The notes under the pieces are model-generated. The model did not search any database. It saw only the letters and a program-made list of their open reading frames with translations, and was not told the origin of the DNA. DNA of 34,033 nt from Hyphomicrobiales bacterium (GTDB lineage: Bacteria > Pseudomonadota > Alphaproteobacteria > Rhizobiales > Beijerinckiaceae). The position numbers and the translations under genes were made by a program. The stretch lies in contig JAQGJX010000029.1 in the NCBI GenBank assembly GCA_028290405.1, positions 1 to 34,033 on the forward strand. Direction: 5' to 3'. Positions 7,740-17,941 of the stretch are shown here, piece by piece; position 1 is the first letter of the stretch, and each line of letters starts with the position of its first letter.

Positions 7740-9067
7740 ATGCTGCGCCGCAAGCCGGGCCCTGCCGGGATGGAGATGCTCGCCCGTATCGCAGGATGGG
7801 CGGAGCCGGCCGGCGCGCCCGCGCAGGCGCGGCTTTGGCCTGCTGACGGCGGGGCTGGCGTGATGCCGGTGCACTTCGTGCATGGCCGCGAATATCAGTC
7901 GCTGGTGGATTATCTCGCGCAGGAGCTGGGCGCGTCCGCCAGCGCGGTGAAGTCCTATCACTCGCTCCAGGAGGTGCAGGCCGTCCTGCTGGGCCCCGCG
8001 CCCTTCTGCCTCGTGGTGGTGATGCATCCGCTGTCAAGCGGCGAGACGCTGGACGACGTCATCGCCTTCGCCAAGGACAACGGCGCGCGCGCCTACGTGG
8101 CCTATGTGGCCGAAGACGTCTCGGCCGTGGACTTTCGCAGGCTGCTGAACACCGGCGCAGGCGAGTGGTTTCCCAAGCAGAGCGCGCCGCTGGACCTCAT
8201 GGGCCTTCTCGAGCGGCTGCGCCAGCATCCCGCCGCCGCCAGGGCGCAGGGCGAATGCCTGTTCACGTCCTTCATTCCCGGCGGAGGCGGCGCGGGGGCG
8301 AGCACTCTGGCGGCCGAGACCGCGGTCTGCTTCGCGCGCCGCAGCCGCGACACGGAGCCGCGCGCCTGCGTGGTCGATCTCAATCTCCAGTACGGCAACG
8401 TCTGCGACCTGCTGGACGTGGCTGCGCAGCTGGACCTCAAGGCCATCGCCGCCGACCCCGAGCGCATCGACGATCAATTGCTCGCCGCGTTCCGCAGCCG
8501 CACGGGCTACGGGGTCGACGTGTTCGCGCCGCCAAAGAACGCGCAAGGGCTGGAGGCGGTGACGCCGGAGGCGGTCTTCGCGCTCTGCAACGCGCTGAGC
8601 CAGCGCTATGACTTCATCAACGCGGACCTGCCGCCCCATGTCTATCCGTGGACGGACGAGATCATCCGCAATTCGGACGCGGGCGTCATCGCCGCAACGT
8701 GCTCGGTGCCCTCGGCGCTGCGCGTCGGGGCTCTCCTGCGCCGCCTCGAAGCGCAGCATGTGCGTCCCCAAAGCCTGTTGCTGGCCGTGAACCGCTTCCC
8801 GGGCGGCCTGCTGAGCCGGGGCCTGACGCGCGCCGAGTTCGAGCGGGCGCTGCCGGACATGCAGAGCGTGTACATCGCGCAGGACGACGCGCTTGCGGCC
8901 GAATGCGCCAACGCCGGTCGCCCCATGGTGGCCAGCGCGCGCAGAAGGCCCGTCGTGCGCGGCATCGAGGCGCTGGCGGACATTCTCGTCGCGCGGCGGG
9001 ACCGCAAGCGCGGAGCGCCCGGGGCGCCCGTGAAGCGCGCGCGAAGCCGCCTGTGGGGAGGCCCATG

Positions 9068-9068
<1 letters not shown>
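7740..9068 (+). CDS. cpaE: Pilus localisation ATPase-like protein CpaE/TadZ
   Basis: 442 aa. CpaE/TadZ proteins are MinD/ParA relatives that place the Tad machine at a site in the cell. An N-terminal receiver-like domain without the full phospho-acceptor set (about 40-160) precedes a ParA-like domain beginning at FIPGGGGAGASTLA (about 178-191). The deviant Walker A lacks both lysines (KGGxGKT becomes GGGGAGAST), which is common in CpaE and suggests weak or absent ATP hydrolysis. ParA-like features follow: VVDLNLQYGNVCDLLD and a NADLPP segment. The C-terminus is Arg-rich. The start is chosen from the strong Shine-Dalgarno at 7728-7734. The stop overlaps the cpaF start. Confidence 0.9.
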
Positions 9069-10432
<1,364 letters not shown>

Positions 10433-10444
10433 AGGAGACGAAAC

Positions 10445-11392
10445 GTGGACGCATTCTGGACGCTGACGTTCGTCTTCGCCGCGACGTTCGCGCTGGTGCA
10501 GGCGGCTTACGCGCTGCTGGTGCGCCCGCGGGCGGGGCGGCGCGACGCCAATCGTCGCCTCGGAGCGTTGCGGGGCGGGGGCCGCCCCGACGCTGCGCCC
10601 GTGCACGTGCGGCGCGCGCCATGGACCGGCGACGGGCCGGCGGGCGCCCATGGTCATCTCCGCAAGCTCGTCGTCCAATCGGGACTGCATGTGGGGCCTC
10701 CGCAAGCCTTGGGCGTCTTCGCCTCCGTCGCGCTGGCCTGCGCGGCCGGGCTTTGGCTCATGGGCGCGAGCGCTGTTGCGGCCCTGATGGGCGGCGCGTT
10801 CGCGAGCTTCGGGCTGATCGTCGCGGCGTTCGCCGTCGCGCGCGGACGGCGCATCGCGCGGTTTTCCGCCCAGTTGCCGGACGTGGTGGACGTGATGGTG
10901 CGCAGCCTGCGGGCCGGTCATCCCGTGCCGCGTTCGCTCGCGCTGGTCGCCAGCGAAATGTCCGACCCGGCCGGAGCGGAGTTCGCCGTGGCGGCGGACG
11001 AGCTGACCTATGGGTCCGACCTGCCCACCGCCATGGAGATGCTGTATGCGCGCGTCGGCGCGCCGGACCTGCGTTTTCTCGTGGTCGCCATCTCGGTGCA
11101 GAGCGCAACGGGCGGCAGCCTCGCGGCAGCGCTGGGCAACCTCTCGAGCGTCATGCGCCAGCGCTTCAAGCTGCGCCGCAAGGTGCGCGCGCTCACCGCC
11201 GAGGGCCGGTATTCCGCCCTGCTGCTGTCGGCTCTCCCGGTGATCTTCTTTCTGATGCTTAATCTCGTGTCGCGCGACTTCTATGGCGAGGTCTGGAGCG
11301 ATCCCAACGTGCCCCATGCGCTGATGGCGGGGGGCGCGATGATGCTGGTGGGCAATATCGTCATGTACCGCATGGTCAACTACAAGGTGTGA
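10445..11392 (+). CDS. tadB: Flp pilus inner-membrane platform protein TadB
   Basis: 315 aa, type II secretion F-domain family. TadB and TadC form the inner-membrane platform acted on by CpaF. There is an N-terminal membrane segment (5-25), a pair around 90-135, then the cytoplasmic F domain (about 145-260) with QLPDVVDVMVRSLRAGHP and VAISVQSATGGSLAAALGNLS, and C-terminal membrane segments (about 255-275 and 292-312). The start is GTG at 10445, with AAAGGAG seven bases upstream. It is followed by tadC after 4 nt. Confidence 0.94.
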   Translation: MDAFWTLTFVFAATFALVQAAYALLVRPRAGRRDANRRLGALRGGGRPDAAPVHVRRAPWTGDGPAGAHGHLRKLVVQSGLHVGPPQALGVFASVALACAAGLWLMGASAVAALMGGAFASFGLIVAAFAVARGRRIARFSAQLPDVVDVMVRSLRAGHPVPRSLALVASEMSDPAGAEFAVAADELTYGSDLPTAMEMLYARVGAPDLRFLVVAISVQSATGGSLAAALGNLSSVMRQRFKLRRKVRALTAEGRYSALLLSALPVIFFLMLNLVSRDFYGEVWSDPNVPHALMAGGAMMLVGNIVMYRMVNYKV

Positions 11393-11396
11393 CGCG

Positions 11397-12332
11397 ATGA
11401 TGCTGGAACGCGTGTTCGTCGCCATGATCTTCGCAGCCGTGTTCGTCGCCGTGATGGCGCTTGCGCTGCTGGGCGCGCGCACGCGCCACCTCCGCCGCAG
11501 GCTCGTGCCGGCGTTCCAGCGGGCGCCCGCCGTCCCTGGTCTTCCTGATCGCTCCGGCGCGCGCGCTCTGGTGGCGCGCAACTTCGACCACCGCTACTTC
11601 GCGCTCGACCCCGCGGCCAAGGGCGAGTTGCGCAAGACGCTGATACGCGCCGGCTTCTTCAGCGCGGACGCCGCCGCCGTCTATGTGGCGGCGCGCTTCG
11701 CGCTCTGCGTTTTCCTGCCTGCGGCCGGGTTCGCTTACGGCGCCTATGCGTTGCCTGGCGGCTCATGGCTTGAGCAGACGTTGCTCTGCGGGCTGCTCTT
11801 CTGCCTGGCGCTCTATGCGCCCACCGCCTATCTGGCGCGGCGGACGGGGGCGCTGGAGGAAGAGTACCGCGAGACTTTTCCGGACATGATGGACTGGCTG
11901 CTTGTGTGCGCCGAGGGGGGCCTGAGCCTTGAGGCGGCCATCGACCGCGTGGCCCCGGAGCTCGCCGTCATGAGCCCTGCGCTTGGCGTCAATCTGACCC
12001 TTGTGACGGCGGAAGTCCGCGCGGGACGCAGCGCCATCGAGGCGCTGCAGACATTCGCCGACCGCGTCGGCATCGAGGAAGCCGCCTCGCTCGCCACGCT
12101 CCTGCGCCAGTCCATGGAGCTTGGCGCCAGCGTCGGCCATGCCCTCAGGATCTACAGCGAAGAGATGCGCGACCGGCGCATGTCGCGGGCCGAAGAGCGC
12201 GCGCACCAGCTCCCGGTGAAACTGATGCTGCCGCTGGCGCTGTTCATCTTCCCCAACATCATGCTGATCGTTTTCCTCCCCATCGTGTCCCGCTTCATGA
12301 CCACCGGCGTCATTCCCACGATAGCCAATTGA
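11397..12332 (+). CDS. tadC: Flp pilus inner-membrane platform protein TadC
   Basis: 311 aa, second F-domain protein of the platform. Membrane segments are at about 5-25, 95-140 as a pair, and 280-305 at the C-terminus. The F domain carries EEEYRETFPDMMDWLLVCAEGGLSLEAAIDRV (split around Met-Met) and SLATLLRQSMELGASVGHALRIYSEEMR, the standard TadC motif. Two adjacent ATGs (11397 and 11400) are possible starts; no strong Shine-Dalgarno is visible, and the 4-nt gap after tadB suggests coupling. The stop overlaps a TTG that opens the tadD frame. Confidence 0.94.
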   Translation: MMLERVFVAMIFAAVFVAVMALALLGARTRHLRRRLVPAFQRAPAVPGLPDRSGARALVARNFDHRYFALDPAAKGELRKTLIRAGFFSADAAAVYVAARFALCVFLPAAGFAYGAYALPGGSWLEQTLLCGLLFCLALYAPTAYLARRTGALEEEYRETFPDMMDWLLVCAEGGLSLEAAIDRVAPELAVMSPALGVNLTLVTAEVRAGRSAIEALQTFADRVGIEEAASLATLLRQSMELGASVGHALRIYSEEMRDRRMSRAEERAHQLPVKLMLPLALFIFPNIMLIVFLPIVSRFMTTGVIPTIAN

Positions 12333-12352
12333 ACGCACGAGGCGCTGCGCAC

Positions 12353-12889
12353 ATGAAAGCCCTGTTACGCATTTGTTTCGTTCTGGCGTGCGCGCCCCTT
12401 GCGGGCTGCAACAGCCCCGCGCTGGACTTCTACGGGCCGCTGAGCCCCACGTACGTCGAAAAGCCCATTCCGGTTCCAACCTCCCCCCTGCAAACGAAGT
12501 ACTATGCGTCGGACGAAGATTTCCAGGCTGGCCTGAAGCACTTTGGCGGAGGGGCTTTCGGGCTTGCGCAGGAGAGCTTCCAGCGGTCCGTCGAGCGCTC
12601 CCCAAAAGACGTTGCGGCATGGCTGGGCCTCGCGGCGAGCTACGATCGCCTGCGCCGGTTCGATCTGGCCGACAGGGCTTACGGGCACGCCGTCGCGCTG
12701 GCGGGGACCAACGTCATCGTGATCAACAACCTTGGATATTCCTACCTTCTGCGCGGGGACGTCGTGCGCGCCCGCACGAAGTTTCTGGAAGCTTTCGCGA
12801 TCGCCCCGGACCATCCGGCCGTCGTCAACAACTTGCGCCTGCTGGACGGGAGCCGCAGCCACGTGCGCCGTCTCGACGACGCCTATTGA
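12353..12889 (+). CDS. tadD: TadD-like lipoprotein with tetratricopeptide repeats
   Basis: 178 aa. TadD proteins are outer-membrane-associated TPR lipoproteins that help secretin assembly. A lipobox LAGC gives Cys19 as the lipidation site. After a Pro-rich linker (about 38-46), TPR-like helices run from about 55 to 160: FQAGLKHFGGGAFGLAQESFQRSV, then AAWLGLAASYDRLRRFDLADRAY, then IVINNLGYSYLLRGDVVRARTKF. I prefer the ATG at 12353 because it gives a clean lipoprotein signal; a TTG at 12329 overlapping the tadC stop is in frame but has no benefit. Confidence 0.87.
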   Translation: MKALLRICFVLACAPLAGCNSPALDFYGPLSPTYVEKPIPVPTSPLQTKYYASDEDFQAGLKHFGGGAFGLAQESFQRSVERSPKDVAAWLGLAASYDRLRRFDLADRAYGHAVALAGTNVIVINNLGYSYLLRGDVVRARTKFLEAFAIAPDHPAVVNNLRLLDGSRSHVRRLDDAY

Positions 12890-12897
12890 GAGGCTCT

Positions 12898-13374
12898 ATG
12901 GCTGAAACCGGGTCTGGAATCGCAAGATGCGAGCGCGGCGGCGGGCTGCTGGAGTTGGCGCTCATCGCGCCCCTGCTCGTCGTATTGGCCGCCGGCGTCT
13001 TCGAGTTCAGCCGCATCTACGCGAGCATCGAGATCGCCAACGCGTCTATGCGGGCGGCCACGCGTTATCTGGCGCGAGTTCCCTCGGCTGGCGTGCAAAC
13101 CTGGGGGCTGGAGCGTGCGCGATGCCTGGCGACGCGCGGCGCGCCCGCGGCGGCGGGAAGCTGCGACGGCGTGGGGGCGTGCATGTTGCGGACATGGTGC
13201 GACGCCGGCGCCCGCGCGACCATCCAGGTGGATGCGTCCATGCTCGGCTCCGCCGCTCCGCGGGTTTCCCTGAAGGCGACCATTCCCTTCCAGTTCGGCG
13301 TGCTGGCGCTCTTCAAGCGCTCGGCCCAACTCAGCATCTCGGTGGCCCATGAAGAGGCGTACGTTGGCGATTAG
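12898..13374 (+). CDS. tadE: TadE-like pseudopilin (first copy)
   Basis: 158 aa. TadE-like proteins are minor pseudopilins processed by the prepilin peptidase. Residues 11-40 hold CERGGGLLELALIAPLLVVLAAGVFEF: a Gly-rich cleavage region followed by a hydrophobic helix with Glu at position +4/+5, the TadE signature. The rest is a periplasmic domain containing four cysteines (near 76, 89, 95 and 101) that could form disulfides. GAGAGG six bases before 12898 supports the start. Its 3' end overlaps the next pseudopilin gene by 26 nt, indicating tight coupling. Confidence 0.85.
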   Translation: MAETGSGIARCERGGGLLELALIAPLLVVLAAGVFEFSRIYASIEIANASMRAATRYLARVPSAGVQTWGLERARCLATRGAPAAAGSCDGVGACMLRTWCDAGARATIQVDASMLGSAAPRVSLKATIPFQFGVLALFKRSAQLSISVAHEEAYVGD

Positions 13375-13981
13375 CCTAAGAGGCGCGCAGGACGGCGGCG
13401 CCATGGCGGAGTTCGCCATAGCCCTGCCGCTGTTCGTCGTCCTGATGATGGGCGTGATCGACATGTCGCTGTACGGATGGCATTGGACGTCCACCGTGAA
13501 GGCGACGCAGATCGGCGTTCGCGAAGCCGTCGTGCGCACGCCCATGGCGGCCGGCGTCACGTTCGCATGGCCGGCGCAAAGCGAAGCCGACATGGGCCGT
13601 CCCTGCACCACGACCACCGGCGCCTCAAGCGGCCTGTGCCCTGAGTTCACCCGCACCTGCACCGGCGGCGGTTGTCTCGCGGGCTTCGACAGGATGCTCG
13701 CCGCCATGCGCCGCGCCCAGCCGCGCCTGCTGCCCGAGCACGTGACCGTGACCTACGCGACCGCGGGCCTCGGCTTTGTGGGCGGCGCGGGCGGCGCGCC
13801 GGTGGTGGTGACGGTGGCGGTGCGGTGCTTCACGTTCAACATGTTCTTCCTGGACGCATGGTTTCGCTGGTCGACGGCCTTGCCGGCCTCCTGCCCCGCG
13901 GGCGCGTCCCGGGGCGCGTTCATCGAGGCCGCCTCGTCGCTCACCAGCGAGGCGCTGTCGTGGCCGGCGACATCCAACTAG
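13349..13981 (+). CDS. TadE/TadF-like pseudopilin (second copy)
   Basis: 210 aa. The N-terminus MKRRTLAISLRGAQDGGAMAEF and the following hydrophobic stretch (about 23-43, ending MGVIDMSLYGWHW) match the TadE/TadF minor pseudopilin form, with Glu21 four or five residues after the likely Gly cleavage site. The periplasmic part has six cysteines, several in a short C-rich stretch around 85-108, suggesting disulfides. It could equally be called TadF, since Tad loci normally carry two such proteins. It starts inside the preceding gene (26-nt overlap) and is followed by the tadG-like gene after 15 nt. Confidence 0.82.
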   Translation: MKRRTLAISLRGAQDGGAMAEFAIALPLFVVLMMGVIDMSLYGWHWTSTVKATQIGVREAVVRTPMAAGVTFAWPAQSEADMGRPCTTTTGASSGLCPEFTRTCTGGGCLAGFDRMLAAMRRAQPRLLPEHVTVTYATAGLGFVGGAGGAPVVVTVAVRCFTFNMFFLDAWFRWSTALPASCPAGASRGAFIEAASSLTSEALSWPATSN

Positions 13982-13996
13982 CGGAGGATTGAAGCC

Positions 13997-15397
13997 ATGT
14001 TGCGCACGGCCATGACGGATGAACGCGGCTCCGTGCTTGTCTTCTTTGCGCTCGCGCTGCCGTTGCTGGTCGGCGTCGCGGGCTTCTCGATCGATCTTGC
14101 GCGCGTGCAGACGCTGGACGGCGAGCAGCAGCGCGTGGCGGACGCCGCTGCGCTGGCCGCCGCGAAATGGCTGGATGGAGCGACGCCGCTGGCGACTGCG
14201 CGCGCGGCGGGTCTCGCGGTCAACATGGCGCAAGGCGCCCGCGTGCGGACCGCGAAGGACAACGCCGGCGACCAGGTGACGATCTCCTTCCTGTCCAGCG
14301 TCGATCCGCCCATGGCGACCACGTCCGTCGAGGCCGCGCGCTATGCGCTGGCGGTCTCGACCTTGCGGCACGCGACCCCATGGTTCGGCGCGATCCTGCG
14401 CGCGGCCGACATGCCCTCGCGCAAGGAGGCGGTGGCGGAGTCCAGGCTGGTGGCCTGCAACGTGACGCCGCTGATGATCTGCAAGCCTGCGAACGGGCCT
14501 TTCACGGCGTTTCGCGGCCAGCAATTCCGCCTCACGGCGACCGGGCAGGGCTCGCAATATCTGCCCGGCGCCTTCGGGTATCTCGATCCCCCGAACGCCG
14601 GCAACGTGGGAACCAGCGAAGTGGCCGAACACATCGCCGGCGCGCGTCCGCCCGCCTGCTATAACACCAGCGGCCTGTCGCCCAACACGGGCGCCATGCA
14701 GAGCCTGCACAACGCCTGGAACACGAGGTTCGACTTCCCCGGCGCAGGCTCTCTCAACGGCGTCGACGCGCCCCCGGCGCCGAACTTCGTCAGCCATTAC
14801 GTTCGCAGCAAGGGCAAGTGCGACTACGAGGTCAGCGCGGCCGCGCAGTCGCTGCCGCGCGACACGAACCTCGTCGGTAGTGACACGTCGCAGGTGGCGA
14901 CGCCCGGGACCGGGGAATGGGACGCGGCGCAAAGGGAGCGTTACTTCGCCATCAACCACAAGGGCGAGACGCCCCTTAAGGACGCCTTTCCGGGAAAACC
15001 CGGCGGGCCAACGCGCTTCGATCTTTATCTGCGTGAGTTGGGAATCTCCCCGCCGGGAGATGAATACTCAACGCCCAATTATCTCAGCAGCGATCGCCCC
15101 AAGGGGCCGGTGCGGCTCGCCGAGGACCCCGCCGGCCCCAAGCCCAAGACCTGCTACGGCTCCGTGGGGGCGGTGACGCGCCGCCTGTTCTACGTCGCGG
15201 TGGTGGATTGCTCGCAAGCCGCCTCGGGGTCTAACGGGCTGTTTCAATCGCGTCAGTATGCGCAATTCTTCATGACCGAGCCCATGGCGGCGCCATCCGC
15301 CACCGATTCAGGAACGGTGTACGGCGAGTTCGTCAGGATGGTGCGGCCCGGCGATTCCAGCGGCGTGCTGCATCAGATCGTGCAGCTTGTGCGCTGA
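13997..15397 (+). CDS. tadG: TadG-like pilus assembly protein
   Basis: 466 aa. The N-terminal 60 residues are the TadG/Flp-associated domain: DERGSVLVFFALALPLL with a hydrophobic helix to about 31, then DLARVQTLDGEQQRVADAAALAAAK. TadG is anchored in the inner membrane with a large periplasmic part and is needed for pilus function in several Tad systems. I cannot see a clear von Willebrand A (MIDAS) motif in the C-terminal ~400 residues, which include several cysteines (near 155-163, 219, 273, 384 and 399). GGAGG nine bases before 13997 supports the start. It is the last recognised Tad gene. Confidence 0.83.
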   Translation: MLRTAMTDERGSVLVFFALALPLLVGVAGFSIDLARVQTLDGEQQRVADAAALAAAKWLDGATPLATARAAGLAVNMAQGARVRTAKDNAGDQVTISFLSSVDPPMATTSVEAARYALAVSTLRHATPWFGAILRAADMPSRKEAVAESRLVACNVTPLMICKPANGPFTAFRGQQFRLTATGQGSQYLPGAFGYLDPPNAGNVGTSEVAEHIAGARPPACYNTSGLSPNTGAMQSLHNAWNTRFDFPGAGSLNGVDAPPAPNFVSHYVRSKGKCDYEVSAAAQSLPRDTNLVGSDTSQVATPGTGEWDAAQRERYFAINHKGETPLKDAFPGKPGGPTRFDLYLRELGISPPGDEYSTPNYLSSDRPKGPVRLAEDPAGPKPKTCYGSVGAVTRRLFYVAVVDCSQAASGSNGLFQSRQYAQFFMTEPMAAPSATDSGTVYGEFVRMVRPGDSSGVLHQIVQLVR

Positions 15398-15449
15398 ACG
15401 AGAGGTGAAGCTGACGCTGTCTTGGTACATAACTTGCTATTTACGCCCC

Positions 15450-15455
15450 GGAAGG
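15450..15455 (+). promoter_or_regulatory. Ribosome binding site supporting a TTG start for the EF-hand gene
   Basis: GGAAGG lies seven bases before TTG at 15463. No ATG or GTG in this frame lies between this site and the first EF-hand, and the TTG gives the full-length protein. Confidence 0.55.
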
Positions 15456-15462
15456 TGCGGCG

Positions 15463-16725
15463 TTGACGGATTTTGCCACCAGGATCTTGGGAATGTTGAC
15501 CGCCCCGCCGGCGCAGCGGGAGGCCTTCGCGCGCCGCGCGTTCGGCGAGTTCGACGTGAACGCGGACGGCAAGGTCGCGGGGTCGGAATTCCAGAAGGTG
15601 TTCGCGCAACTTCAGGCCACCGAGGATGCTGGCGGCGGGTCGAACGCGATGGTCTCCCGCACGATATTTCCTGTGCGGCCGACCCTGTTCGACGCCACGC
15701 TGTTTCCATCGTTCTCGAACCGCTTCGCGCAAAGCCAGTATCAGGCCATGGCGCTGATGGACGTGTTCGACTCGGGCGGCGACGGCGTGGTGACGCTGGA
15801 CGAGATGCTGGCCGTCGTTTCGCCTGCGCCCGACACGCCCCCCGCAGCGCCCTTGACGCCGGACGAGCGCGCGACGGAGTTGATGCACCAGTACGACGTC
15901 GCCCGGAAGGGCTACATCGACCTGTCCGACGTGGCGACCGCCTGGATCAACGATCCCGCGCTGGGCGACGTGGCGGAGGCCGTGGCCGCCATCGAGGCAT
16001 GGGACCAGGACGGCGACGGCAAGGTGACGCGCGGCGAACTCGTCGCAGCCTACGAAACGCTCGCGGCCGCCGACGCGCTGATCGCCCTGGGGGGCGGCGA
16101 CCATGGCTCCGTCGCGCTGGCGGGTCTGACGGACGAAACATTGGCCCCGCTGGGGATCACGAAAGACGCGCTGGCGGCGATGGACCGCGACGCAGACGGC
16201 GTGCTGACGCGCGCCGAAATTCTGGACGGACTGCGGGCCCAGAAGACGCAGCCGCAGACGCCTGGCGACGCCAGCGCCTACACGGCGGCGCTGATGGCGA
16301 GGTATGACGCCGACCGGGGCGGGCGCATCGAGCTTGGCGAATTTCGCGCAATCTTCGCCAGCCTGGACCTCGATGAGGCTGCGGTGCAGGGGTATTTCAG
16401 CGCCTGGGACGAAGACCGCGACGGCTCGATTTCGGCCGACGAACTGACGCGCGGCATCGGCTTCGTCCAGAAGGCTTCGGAGATCATCGCCGCCTATGAT
16501 GCGGACGCCAAGGGCTGGATCGACGCCGCCGATCTGCAACGCGCGCTTGACGCCGCGCCGGACGCGCAGGAGCAGCCCTCCGCGATGGAGATCATGTCGT
16601 ACTGGGACCTTGACGGCGACGGCAAGGTCACGCCCGGCGAGGTGATCTCGATGCTGTATGCGGGCGGCTATGTGGACGGCGTGCAGTATTTCACGCCCCC
16701 GGCCGACGAGGCTCCGGAAGGCTGA
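15463..16725 (+). CDS. Protein with nine EF-hand-like calcium-binding motifs
   Basis: 420 aa, acidic. Twelve-residue EF loops start at residues 31, 103, 145, 181, 241, 282, 316, 346 and 382. Loops 1, 4, 5, 7 and 9 (DVNADGKVAGSE, DQDGDGKVTRGE, DRDADGVLTRAE, DEDRDGSISADE, DLDGDGKVTPGE) have all canonical Asp/Asn, Gly and Glu ligands; 103 and 282 miss one; 145 and 346 look degenerate. I see no signal peptide or membrane segment, so it may be cytoplasmic or exported by a leaderless route. It resembles in architecture multi-EF-hand proteins such as Rhizobium calsymin, but that is analogy. TTG start with GGAAGG upstream. It begins 65 nt after the tadG-like gene on the same strand, so co-expression with the pilus is possible. 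Function unknown. Confidence 0.85.
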   Translation: MTDFATRILGMLTAPPAQREAFARRAFGEFDVNADGKVAGSEFQKVFAQLQATEDAGGGSNAMVSRTIFPVRPTLFDATLFPSFSNRFAQSQYQAMALMDVFDSGGDGVVTLDEMLAVVSPAPDTPPAAPLTPDERATELMHQYDVARKGYIDLSDVATAWINDPALGDVAEAVAAIEAWDQDGDGKVTRGELVAAYETLAAADALIALGGGDHGSVALAGLTDETLAPLGITKDALAAMDRDADGVLTRAEILDGLRAQKTQPQTPGDASAYTAALMARYDADRGGRIELGEFRAIFASLDLDEAAVQGYFSAWDEDRDGSISADELTRGIGFVQKASEIIAAYDADAKGWIDAADLQRALDAAPDAQEQPSAMEIMSYWDLDGDGKVTPGEVISMLYAGGYVDGVQYFTPPADEAPEG

Positions 16726-16731
16726 AGGCGC

Positions 16732-17850
16732 TCACCCGAGCTTGATGGACGCCAGCACAAGGCCCGCGATCCAGGCGGTTTCGGCCACCATGAGGGCGAC
16801 CGGCTTCCAGCCGACGTGCGCGATCTCGCGCAGGTTCGTCTTCATGCCCAGCGCCGCGATGGCGGTCACGAGGCACCAGTTGGACACGTTCGTGGCGGCG
16901 GCGGTCAATGGCGCCGGCAGGGTCAGGAACGTGTTGATCAGCACCAGCGCGCAGAACGCCAGAAGAAACGTCGGCAGGACGGTCCTGAGGCTCCAGCCCT
17001 CGCCGGGGCGCCGTGCGCGATGGCGCTGCATGACCACGGCGGAGAGCAGCAGGACGACCGGCACGAGAAGCGCCACGCGCAGAAGCTTCACATAGGTGGA
17101 GACGTCGCCCGTCTCCTGCGACATCATGTAGCCTGCGCCCACCACCTGCGCGACGTCATGGATCGTGCCGCCGATGAACAGCCCCGATTGCTGGGGCGTG
17201 AGGTGCATCCAGTTGGCGAGCGAGGGATAGAGGATCATCGCCACCGTCGAGAGCGTCGTGACGCCCACGACGGTCAGCACAGTGTCGCGTTCCTTGCGCG
17301 GGTCCGGCGGCAGCGCGGAGGATATCGCCAGCGCCGCCGATGCGCCGCAGATGGCCACGGCTCCGCCCGACAGAAAGCCGAACTGCCGGCCAAGCCCCAT
17401 GCGCTGCGACAGCCAGTAACCGAACGCGATGGTTGTCGCCACGCCGGCCACGACGGTGACGATCGGCGTCGCCCCCAGGTGCATGATCTGCGCGCCGGAT
17501 ATGCGCAAGCCAAGCAGCGCCACCCCAAGCCGCAGGATGGTGCGCGCGCTGAAGTTGATCCCTGCGACGCAGCGTCCTTCCTCGTGCAGGAAGGACAGCG
17601 CCATGCCAAGCAGCAGCGCAAACAGCATCACCGGAGCATGATAGTTCTGCGACAGCCACGAGGCCGCGATAGCCACGATGCCGGCGGCGAGCACGCCCGG
17701 GTAGATCGCGTAGAGCAGGGCGCCCTTGGGCAGCGCGTTGAACGGGGACGGCGTCGCCTGCGCGGGCGTCTCGCCCATCCCCTCCATGCTTTCCAGCGAC
17801 TGGTAATACGCGAGGCGCTGCTCCGGCGCAGGCTTCTCCCGAAAGGTCAT
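16732..17850 (-). CDS. YeiH-family (UPF0324) putative sulfate/anion exporter
   Basis: 372 aa. About ten hydrophobic segments span 45-370. The family landmark [18 protein letters not shown] (about 227-244) is present, with [20 protein letters not shown] (about 98-117) and [20 protein letters not shown] upstream. YeiH proteins are annotated as putative sulfate exporters, based mostly on context; the substrate here is not proven. The N-terminal ~40 residues are hydrophilic and belong to the longer YeiH branch. GGGAG about nine bases upstream supports the start at 17850. Its stop is only 6 nt from that of the convergent EF-hand gene, with no room for a separate terminator. Confidence 0.88.
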   Translation of the reverse strand: MTFREKPAPEQRLAYYQSLESMEGMGETPAQATPSPFNALPKGALLYAIYPGVLAAGIVAIAASWLSQNYHAPVMLFALLLGMALSFLHEEGRCVAGINFSARTILRLGVALLGLRISGAQIMHLGATPIVTVVAGVATTIAFGYWLSQRMGLGRQFGFLSGGAVAICGASAALAISSALPPDPRKERDTVLTVVGVTTLSTVAMILYPSLANWMHLTPQQSGLFIGGTIHDVAQVVGAGYMMSQETGDVSTYVKLLRVALLVPVVLLLSAVVMQRHRARRPGEGWSLRTVLPTFLLAFCALVLINTFLTLPAPLTAAATNVSNWCLVTAIAALGMKTNLREIAHVGWKPVALMVAETAWIAGLVLASIKLG

Positions 17851-17941
17851 CTGTGAAACTCCCGGAGAAGGACCGCGCCGACGGGCGCATTGTTACGCGC
17901 AACGGCCGGGCCGATACAACCCGCCCGCCAGCTTGAGCGCG

